A stretch of DNA of 64,000 nt from Bog-756 sp050014755. GTDB taxonomy: Bacteria > Actinomycetota > Acidimicrobiia > Acidimicrobiales > RAAP-2. Numbering within the stretch: position 1 is the first letter of the stretch; each line of letters starts with the position of its first letter. The translations under genes were made by a program, and so were the position numbers. Under the pieces are notes generated by a model, which did not search any database, was not told the origin of the DNA, and saw nothing but the letters and a program-made list of their open reading frames with translations. The stretch spans positions 22,994 to 86,993 of the forward strand of contig JBEKCS010000004.1 of NCBI GenBank assembly GCA_050014755.1, read 5' to 3'. Positions 42,375 through 50,832 of the stretch are shown here, piece after piece.

Positions 42375-42902
42375 ATGGTCACGGACACTGCTGTGACAGA
42401 GTGCACCCTCGGTGCCAGCGATGGCAGCGCGCTCGCACAGCGGCCGAACCGTCGGCGGAGCCGATTGGACATCGCCCTGGTGTGCACCGTCTGCGCCGCC
42501 CTCGTGGGTGCTTCGGCCCTCGTGGCCGTCAACGAGCGCCACGTCGACACCCGGTTCGACCAGGTCCAGCGGTCGCTGGACGCCACCCGGAGCCAGATCG
42601 CACTCGCGGGCGCCGACCTGGCCACCGTCCGGAGCGACCTGGGCACGGTCGACGGTCAGGTCAACGAGGACGCCGCAGCGCTCGCTCAGGACACCGCCCA
42701 GCTGCAGAGCGTGGAGTCGGCGCTCACCAGCGCCCGGGCCCACGTCTCGAACCAGACGTCGACGATCGGTGACCTGACGACCTGCCTGGGCGGCGTCGAG
42801 CAGGCACAGAACGCCCTGTCCGTCGGGGACCAGACGCACGCCATCGATGCGCTGGACGCCGTGTCCTCGAGCTGCACGAGCGCACTGGCCGCGGATGCCT
42901 GA
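42375..42902 (+). CDS. Single-pass protein with coiled coil and TCLGGV...VSSSC module
   Basis: 175 residues. One membrane helix at about 35-58, then a coiled coil (FDQVQRSLDATRSQIALAGA through QLQSVESALTSARAHVSNQT), then a C-terminal module with TTCLGGVEQAQNAL and AVSSSC. The same module occurs in the next gene, so the two are partial paralogs. GGGAG is 6 bases before the ATG. It overlaps the next gene by eight bases, so the pair is co-translated. Function unknown; the extracytoplasmic module with two Cys could be disulfide-bonded. Confidence 0.7.
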   Translation: MVTDTAVTECTLGASDGSALAQRPNRRRSRLDIALVCTVCAALVGASALVAVNERHVDTRFDQVQRSLDATRSQIALAGADLATVRSDLGTVDGQVNEDAAALAQDTAQLQSVESALTSARAHVSNQTSTIGDLTTCLGGVEQAQNALSVGDQTHAIDALDAVSSSCTSALAADA

Positions 42903-44241
42903 ACGGCGCCGAAAGCGGATACTGGCGGTAGTGGCCCTCGTGGTCTGTGCCGCAGTCATGGTCTTCTCCGGCGTCACCGACGCCCAGGCCCAGGCTCGCC
43001 ACCGCCAGGAGGTCACCGACCTGGACAGCGCCGACCACCAGCTGACGGCGGCCCGGTACGTCCTGGCCGCCACCACCTACGCGCGGGCACTCGCCACCAA
43101 CCACCGCAATGCGCTCCAGTCGAGCGTCGCCACGACGGTCGGACAGCTGGCCACGACCGAGAGGACGCTGTCCGACACCGATGCGGACTCCTTCCTCCTC
43201 GGACTCGACGCGACGACACTCCAGACCTGTTTCGGTGGCGTGCGGAACTCCCTCCAGGAGGTCAACGTCCACGACAACCTCCAGGCCGCGGACGATCTCC
43301 AGTCAGTTTCGTCCTCCTGCCTCGAGCTGTCGGACGGAACCAACGCCGGCCTGGTCTACCCGTTCGACTTCCCGGATCCGGACGTCCTGGAGGTGGGGAG
43401 CACCTACTACGCATATGCCACCAATTCGGTGGCCGGAAACATCCAGATCATCGAGTCACAGGACCTGACCCACTGGGACGTCGTCGGGGACGCCCTCCCG
43501 AATCTTCCGGCATGGGCCGTCCCGGACGCCACCTGGGCACCCGCGGTGGTCGAGGTGGGAGGCACGTTCAACCTCTACTACGCCGCGGCCGTGGCCGGCC
43601 CACAGGGCGGTGAGGAGTGCATCTCCGTGGCCACCGCCACCCAGCCCCAGGGACCCTTCGTCGACGACTCGAAAGCGCCGCTCGAATGTCAGGCGTCCCT
43701 CGGCGGTTCCCTCGACCCCTCTCCGTTCCAGGATGCCGACGGCAATCTCTACCTGCAGTGGAAGTCCGAGGGAGCGAACGGTCAACCGGCGACGATCTGG
43801 TCCGAGCAGCTCGATGCCACCGGTACCGGGTTCGTCCAAGGTTCGGGTTCGACCCCGACGACCCCGACGGCGCTGATCGGCGCCGACCAATCGTGGGAGG
43901 CGGGGGTGGTCGAAGCGCCCGACCTGGTGGAGAACGCCGGCCACTACTTCCTCTTCTACTCCGGGAACTACTGGAGCAGCTCCGACTACGGCGTCGGAGT
44001 GGCCACGTGCACGGGCCCCCTCGGCCCGTGCACCAAACCGCTGTCACAGCCCATCCTCTCGAGCGGCCCGGGCATGGACGGGCCGGGCAGCGAGTCGGTG
44101 TTCACCGACGCCACGGGCACGACCTGGATCGCCTTCGATGGCTACATCCCCGGGGCGGTCGGCTATCCGAACAGCCGGGACCTCTTCCTGCGCAAGCTGG
44201 ATCTGTCGGGCACCGTTCCGGTCGTCGAACCGGCATCCTGA
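42895..44241 (+). CDS. Exported GH43-like five-bladed propeller protein
   Basis: 448 residues. A signal peptide or anchor at about 8-30, a helical segment, and the module TCFGGVRNSLQEVNV with VSSSC (about 110-145) shared with the gene upstream. A glycoside hydrolase family 43-type propeller follows: YPFDFPDPDVLEVGSTYYAY carries the base Asp in a PDP context, DPSPFQDADGNLYLQWK the second acid, and WEAGVVEAPDLVENAGHYFL the likely acid Glu. It may cut arabinose or xylose linkages or other sugars outside the cell. The fusion is unusual. Confidence 0.78.
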   Translation: MPERRRKRILAVVALVVCAAVMVFSGVTDAQAQARHRQEVTDLDSADHQLTAARYVLAATTYARALATNHRNALQSSVATTVGQLATTERTLSDTDADSFLLGLDATTLQTCFGGVRNSLQEVNVHDNLQAADDLQSVSSSCLELSDGTNAGLVYPFDFPDPDVLEVGSTYYAYATNSVAGNIQIIESQDLTHWDVVGDALPNLPAWAVPDATWAPAVVEVGGTFNLYYAAAVAGPQGGEECISVATATQPQGPFVDDSKAPLECQASLGGSLDPSPFQDADGNLYLQWKSEGANGQPATIWSEQLDATGTGFVQGSGSTPTTPTALIGADQSWEAGVVEAPDLVENAGHYFLFYSGNYWSSSDYGVGVATCTGPLGPCTKPLSQPILSSGPGMDGPGSESVFTDATGTTWIAFDGYIPGAVGYPNSRDLFLRKLDLSGTVPVVEPAS

Positions 44242-44337
44242 TCACATCGGGGGTGACCGCAGTGCGGGGAGCGGCCCGCGGCGGAGCATTACAGGCGGAG
44301 GGTGGAGCGTGGGTCCGCCATCGTGACCGCCGTCGCG

Positions 44338-44757
44338 CTACTTGGGCCCCTTGGTCGTCCGGGCGGGCTTGGTCGTTCGGGTCACCCGGGTCGACGACGT
44401 GGTGGTGGTCTTCGTCGTCGTCTTCTTCTTCTTCGTCTTGGTGATCGAGAACGTCGAACTCGTCGTGGACGCCGTCGTGGTGGTCGTCGTCGCGCCCGTG
44501 GTCGTGGTGGTCGGCGCCGTGGTGGGCGTTGTCAGATTCGACGCGTTCGACGATGCCGTCGTCGCCCCTCCGGAGCCGGACCGGGTCGTGGTCGAGTGAC
44601 CCGAGGAGCCGCCCGCCGCCACTGCGATGCCCGCGACCAGGGCCACGGCGACCAGGGCAATAGGGATCAGAACCATTCGTTGCCCCTTGCCGGGCCTTGG
44701 CGACTCGCCCATCAGCCACCGCACCCATGCGGTGGCTGCGTCCTTCCATCTGCCCAT
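44338..44757 (-). CDS. Membrane protein with WVRWLMGESP motif and Thr/Lys-rich tail
   Basis: 139 residues. The cytoplasmic start has W-V-R-W-L-M-G-E-S-P-R-P, matching W-T-Q-W-L-M-G-E-A-P-L-P of the surface protein at 2476-4014 at the same place before the membrane helix (here about 30-48). The outer part is only Ser, Thr, Ala and Gly followed by a Lys/Thr-rich end (TKTKKKKTTTKTTTT). GGAAGGA is 7 bases before ATG 44757. Probably a glycosylated or wall-associated stalk (inference). Confidence 0.65.
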   Translation of the reverse strand: MGRWKDAATAWVRWLMGESPRPGKGQRMVLIPIALVAVALVAGIAVAAGGSSGHSTTTRSGSGGATTASSNASNLTTPTTAPTTTTTGATTTTTTASTTSSTFSITKTKKKKTTTKTTTTSSTRVTRTTKPARTTKGPK

Positions 44758-44938
44758 CATTCGGTCCTTCCATCACTTCCGGTGCCATCCGGGCAGTGCC
44801 CCCGACCCACCCGATGTGCAGGCCGGAACCCTGCTGTCCGGATCCGCGCCGTAAGGCACGAGGACGACCTTGAGCTGGGTCGACACTAGTTCGTGACCAC
44901 CGGTGGAACCGGTCGAGTCCCCGGCAAGCGGGTCCGGA

Positions 44939-45883
44939 TCAGCGGCTCCGGAGCCCCTCGGACCGCGCTCGAGGGGCGCTGCCGGCCGTCCCGTGCACGC
45001 GCCGGACCAACTCGCCGGCGAAGCGGCCAGCCGCGTCCGGGTCGGTGGCGAGGAAGAACGACGGTTCGGCCAGCTCCACCTCCAGCACCACCTCGGTGCC
45101 GTCGTCGAGGGCCACGACATCGATCCTCGAGTACAGGAGAGGATCCTCCACGCCGAACCGCTCGCCGACCAACCCTCCGACGGCGTCGGATGCGGCCTCG
45201 ACCACGGCCCGGCGGGCCGGGGTCAGGAACTCGGGCTGCAGGCGTTCGCTGTAGCTCCCGCCCATGAGCCCGCCGCCAAGTGCCAGAAGCGGACCCTTGC
45301 GGACCGAATGGGAGATCCTCCCGCCGAACAGGAGGGTGCTGACCTCCCCGTCGGTGGCCACCGAGGACACGGCCGGTTGGACGAGCACCGGGATCCCCTC
45401 GTCGAGGATCCGACCGGCCAACCGACGGGCGCCGGGATCGCCGCCGGCGTACCGTCCCGTCAGCCGGCTGCCGGCCGACACCACCGGCTTGACCACGACC
45501 TCGCCGGGCACGGCCGCCAGCGCGTCGGTGACCTCACCGCGGTCGCCGCACACCCGGGTGGGGATGACCGGCACCCCGGCCCCGTCCAGGTCGACCAGGT
45601 ACCGCTTGTCGAGGTTCCAGCCGATGACCGGGGCCGGATTGTGCAGGCTCCCGAGGCCGTCCAGCCGGTCGAGCCAGGAACGGAACTCCTCGACGTGGTC
45701 GAGGTAGTCCCAGGTGGAGCGGACCACCACCAGGTCGTACTCGGCCCACGGAACGTCGGGGTCGGACCAGACCCTGTGATCGAGTTCGATCCCGACGGCA
45801 GCGCACGCGACCTCGTGCAGCGGCCGGTCGGCGTCCCTGTGGCCGAGGGCGTCCGGAGGCGCCGTGGCGAAGGCGACCCGCAT
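44939..45883 (-). CDS. ATP-grasp domain protein, RimK/glutathione-synthase-like
   Basis: 314 residues. VVKPVVSAGSRLTGRY is the ATP-binding lysine loop, VQPAVSSVATDGEVSTLLFGG the central sheet, and YSRIDVVALDDGTEVVLEVE with LAEPSFFL the metal site (Asp, Glu, Glu). Such enzymes join a carboxylate to an amine or thiol through an acyl phosphate. ATG at 45883 is chosen because MRVAFATAP begins the fold; a frame to 45994 adds a Pro-rich tail. The zinc microprotein gene lies 62 bases upstream on the same strand. Substrate unknown. Confidence 0.83.
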   Translation of the reverse strand: MRVAFATAPPDALGHRDADRPLHEVACAAVGIELDHRVWSDPDVPWAEYDLVVVRSTWDYLDHVEEFRSWLDRLDGLGSLHNPAPVIGWNLDKRYLVDLDGAGVPVIPTRVCGDRGEVTDALAAVPGEVVVKPVVSAGSRLTGRYAGGDPGARRLAGRILDEGIPVLVQPAVSSVATDGEVSTLLFGGRISHSVRKGPLLALGGGLMGGSYSERLQPEFLTPARRAVVEAASDAVGGLVGERFGVEDPLLYSRIDVVALDDGTEVVLEVELAEPSFFLATDPDAAGRFAGELVRRVHGTAGSAPRARSEGLRSR

Positions 45884-45945
45884 CGTCACGCCCGTCTCGG
45901 TGGTCACGTCTGGCTCGATTTCCTCTGGCTCGACTGTGGTGGGGC

Positions 45946-46086
45946 TCAATTGTGGTGGGGTGGGCGCTCGTGGCGTTGGCGCTCCGCCCAGCAACGGTCA
46001 CAGTCCTCGCACGAGGAGGGTCCGTCGGTGCCACCGCGGTGGATGCCCGGGTGACCGCAGACCGGGCAGAGCTCGGAAGTTCCCAT
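45946..46086 (-). CDS. Zinc-binding microprotein (46 aa)
   Basis: A 46-residue frame starting MGTSELCPVCGHPGIHRGGT. Five cysteines stand as CPVC (7, 10) and CEDCDRC (26, 29, 32), a zinc-ribbon arrangement; Trp33 and a His/Arg-rich tail follow. The ATG is preceded by GGCGAGG at 6 bases. It sits between tRNA-Asn and the ATP-grasp gene on the same strand and probably shares their transcript. The compact cysteine pattern and SD make chance unlikely. Function unknown. Confidence 0.65.
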   Translation of the reverse strand: MGTSELCPVCGHPGIHRGGTDGPSSCEDCDRCWAERQRHERPPHHN

Positions 46087-46177
46087 CAGGCACCTCGCCG
46101 GCCGGTTCGATCCCCGCGGACCCCGGCCGGAGGGCCCGACGGTGCGGGCAGGCCGCCTGCGGCCGCTCCGACGATGG

Positions 46178-46250
46178 CTCCGGGGGAGAGACTCGAACTC
46201 TCAACCCTCTGATTAACAGTCAGATGCTCTGCCGATTGAGCTACCCCGGA
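46178..46250 (-). tRNA. tRNA-Asn (GTT)
   Basis: Acceptor TCCGGGG/CCCCGGA, D-arm GCTCAATCGGCAGAGC, anticodon stem TCTGA/TCAGA with loop CTGTTAA (anticodon GTT), T-arm TTGAGAGTTCGAGTCTCTC region and discriminator G. A good tRNA-Asn. CCA is not encoded. Confidence 0.94.
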
Positions 46251-46374
46251 AACTGCCCGACCACGCCGCACCACCCGTGGAGGCGGGTCCGGCGTGCCAG
46301 TGGAGATTAGCCGTTCACCGCGACCCCGAGGATCGCAGATGCACGCCGGCGCGAACCGGGGCACAATGGCGGCC

Positions 46375-46689
46375 GTGAACTTCCGCATCGCCACCGCAGC
46401 CGCTTTCGCCGCCGGATTCGTCCTGGGCTCCGTCAGATCGAAGAGGACCCGTCTGCGGGTCGTCGCCGAGGACGGCTCCACCGCCCGGCCCCGATCCCGG
46501 CCCACCCGTATCGGCCTCACCCCGGCCAAGCTGCGGGCGATCGCCGTCCTGACCGCCGTCCGGGCCCGGGACGCCGTCGGGGTCGGCCTGGGCTGGCGGG
46601 ACGGCGAGGAGGCCACCGACGCCCTGGTCGTCGAGATGGCCGGGGACCTGGCCACGGCCATCAACGGCCGCACCTCGCTCGCCGTCTGA
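46375..46689 (+). CDS. Small protein with N-terminal hydrophobic segment, YtxH-like
   Basis: 104 residues. NFRIATAAAFAAGFVLGSVRS is a short membrane helix with Gly pattern as in YtxH-like proteins; the rest is basic, then acidic and helical (WRDGEEATDALVVEMAGDLATAI). CACAAT (46362-46367) lies 7 bases before GTG 46375 with no SD, which fits a leaderless start; ATG at 46366 would overlap that box. The stop overlaps a possible CTG start of the methyltransferase gene. Function unknown. Confidence 0.62.
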   Translation: MNFRIATAAAFAAGFVLGSVRSKRTRLRVVAEDGSTARPRSRPTRIGLTPAKLRAIAVLTAVRARDAVGVGLGWRDGEEATDALVVEMAGDLATAINGRTSLAV

Positions 46690-46754
46690 CCACTCCCGAC
46701 CCGACCGGGTCCGCCGTCGCCGCCGTCACCCGGCTACTGGCCGCAGCCGGATGC

Positions 46755-47491
46755 GTGGCGGCCGACCAGGAGGCAGCCGAACTGGTCGCCGCCGCGGCCG
46801 ACCGCCACGACCTCGAGCGGATGGTCGCCCGCCGCCAGGAGGGTGAACCCCTGGCGTGGATCACGGGCACGGCTCGGTTCTGCGGGATCGGCGTCACGGT
46901 CCGGCCCGGCGTGTACGTCCCCCGGTGGCAGTCCGAGACACTGGCCAGGACCGCGGTCCACCACCTGCCGGCCCGGGGTGTCGCCGTCGACCTGTGCACG
47001 GGCTCGGGGGCGGTGGCCATGGTGCTGCAGGCCGCCCGCCCCGGGGCCCGCGTGGTGGCCACCGAACTCGACCCCGTGGCCGCGGCGTGCGCCCGGGACA
47101 ACGGGATCGACGTCCTCGTCGGCGACCTCGACGATCCGATCCCCGACGAACTGGTTGGCCGGGTCGACGTCATGACCGCCGTACCCCCCTACGTCCCCGA
47201 CGACGCCCTCCACCTCCTCCCGAGGGACGTGCGGGACTTCGAGCCCACTCGGGCGCTCGACGGCGGTCGCCACGGGCTCCAAGTCGTGGCCCGCACGGTG
47301 GACCGCAGCACGCGGTGGCTGGCCCCCGGGGGCCGACTGGTGGTCGAGGTCGGGGGCAGCCAGTTCGACCCGGTGTCCCACCTGCTCACCGTCGCCGGCT
47401 ACGACACCATCGAGGTCCTGGACGACGGTGACGGCGACCCGCGGGCGGTGTGTGGCCGGTTCGTCGGCCCCACCGAAGGGACGTCCCCCGC

Positions 47492-47510
<19 letters not shown>
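46755..47510 (+). CDS. PrmC/HemK-like methyltransferase with altered NPPY motif
   Basis: 251 residues from GTG 46755. GEPLAWITG is the PrmC N-domain signature, VAVDLCTGSGAVAMVL the SAM loop, and YVPDDALHLLPRDVRDFEPT with ALDGGRHGLQVV match the PrmC segments after the NPPY box. The box itself reads AVPPYV: the Asn that binds the Gln amide is Val. In-frame codons back to 46686 (TTPDPTGSAVAAVTRLLAAA) look like the missing start of the N-domain, so a CTG start overlapping the upstream TGA is possible. The stop overlaps the end of sigA on the other strand by 19 bases. Perhaps not a release-factor methyltransferase. Confidence 0.75.
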
Positions 47511-48891
<1,381 letters not shown>

Positions 48892-48892
<1 letters not shown>

Positions 48893-50787
48893 CACGCGTC
48901 CTGCCCGGAACCGCTCAGCTGCGACCTCACCAGGAGCCACGCTACCAACCGTTGCGACACCTCTGCTTGGGCGACCGGATCGTCCAGCTCCTGGACCCAG
49001 GAGGCGACCGACGCGGCGTCCTCCATGGCCTGGGTGGAGGTGCGGGCCTCCACGGCCACGACCTGCATCTCCCGCCGCACGGCGTTGCGCACCAGCTGGG
49101 TGATCACCTCGTCGGGCTCCGCCCGGGGCTCTTCGACCGTGAGCCGCACCAGCAGGGCCTGGACCCTCCCGCTCGCCGTGTCGATGGCCTCTGCGAGGTC
49201 GTCGGACTCGACCAGGGCGAGGAATGCGGCCCGCTGGACCGGGTCGCCGAACAGGGGGGCCTCGAGCCGGTCCACGACCGCCTCGGGCCGGTGGATGGCC
49301 AGCCGGAGGGCCTCGAGGCCGGGCCGGAATTCGGGTGTGGTCGACGGACGGCCGCGGCCGCCGGGGACCGGGCCGTCGTCCCACCCGTCCCACTCCGGCT
49401 CGGGACCGTCGGGCGGGCCGTCGTAGCCGCGGGGGTCACGGTCGCCCGCGGACACCTCCGGTCGACCGGTGGTCCGGTCGGACCTCGGCGGCGGCGTGCG
49501 CGGTCCCTCACGTCGGATGCGTTCGAGCCGGTCCCGCAACGATCCCGGATCGAGTCGGCACCGCTCGGCCACCTGCATCACGTACTGGTCCCGGACCAGA
49601 TCGTCGGGGTGCTCGGCCACGGCGGCCAGCGCGTGGTCGGCCGTCCGGGCCCGCCCCTCGGGGGTCGACAGGTCCCCGGCGTCGAGGATCCGCTCCAGAC
49701 GGAACTGCAGGAAGGGCTTGGCTCCCTCGACCGCGGCTCGCAGCGCACCGGGGTCGCTGCGAGCCAGGTCGGCCGGGTCGGACCCGGGGGGAAGGGCGGC
49801 CACCGCGACGTCGATCTCGAGCTTGCGCTCCCACTCGTAGAAGCGGCCGGCGGCCGACTGCCCGGCACCGTCGGCGTCGAAGGCGAGGACGATCCGGGTG
49901 GCGAAGTTCTTGAGCAGCCGCACGTGCTCCTCGGCCAGCGCCGTGCCGCACGTGGCCACCGCCCGCGGCACCCCCGCCTCGAAAAACCCGATCACGTCGG
50001 TGTACCCCTCGCACACCACGACCTCACCGGAGGCGATCACGTCCTGCTTGGCCCAGTTGAGGGCGTACAGGGTGCGCCGCTTGGAGTAGATCGGCGTCTC
50101 GGTGGAGTTCTTGTACTTGGCCGGGTCGGTGCCGCCCGGGAGGATCCGGCCGCCCAGGGCCACCGGGTTGCCGGACGGATCGCAGATCGGGAACAGCACG
50201 CGCGCCCGGAAGGCGTCCTGGAGCTTGCCCCGGCGGTTGACGAACCCGAGCCCGGCCCCGACGGCGACGTCCTCGCCCAACCGGAGCGCGGTGCACAGGG
50301 TGTCCCATCCGTCGGGGGCCCAACCGAGGCGGAACTTCCGCACCACCTCGCCGTCGTAGCCCCGGCTGCGCAGGTAGTCGCGGGCCTGCCCGGCGTCGGA
50401 CCCGGTCAGCAGGCGCTGGTGGTACCACTCGGTGGCCTGCTCCATGGCGTCGAGGAACACCTTGCGCCTCTGGTTGTCCCGCCCGGAGTTCCCGTCCTCC
50501 CGGATGGTGATCCCGGCCTTGTCGGCCAGGCGCCGCACGGCGTCGACGAAGTCGAGGTGCTCGGTCTCTCGTACGAAGGTGATGGCGTCGCCGCTCGCCT
50601 GGCACCCGAAGCAGTAGTAGAAGCCGGCCTCGGCGTTGACACTGAAGGACGGGGACTTCTCGGTGTGGAAAGGGCACAGCCCCACCCAGCGGAGGCCCGA
50701 CCGCTTCAGCGCGGCGTGCTCCCCGATCAGGGCGACGATGTCCGTCGCCGCCCGGACCCGGGCCACGTCCTCATCGGGGATGCCCAT
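48892..50787 (-). CDS. dnaG: DNA primase
   Basis: 631 residues. The CHC2 zinc finger uses Cys38, His41, Cys59 and Cys62 (CPFHTEKSPSFSVN, YYCFGC). The TOPRIM domain has VVCEGYTDVIGFFEAG with the metal Glu and IVLAFDADGAGQSAA with the Asp pair. The C-terminal helicase-binding domain follows a Pro/Asp/Gly-rich linker. It makes RNA primers for replication. ATG at 50787; the next gene upstream, ppdK, ends 46 bases away. The length is normal. Confidence 0.97.
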
Positions 50788-50832
50788 GGTGACGACGGTA
50801 CCGCGTCCGGGCGCGCCCCGATCCGGTGGAGC

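Noticed and set aside
44342..44599. A plus-strand frame rich in Val and Phe that looks like a membrane protein
   Set aside because: It is the complement of the Thr/Lys-rich region of the minus-strand protein; Thr codons read backwards give Val-like hydrophobic runs.
44758..44938. Possible short gene between the Thr-rich protein and the ATP-grasp gene
   Set aside because: Minus-strand frames here have no SD, no Cys pattern and no hydrophobic segment; nothing supports coding.
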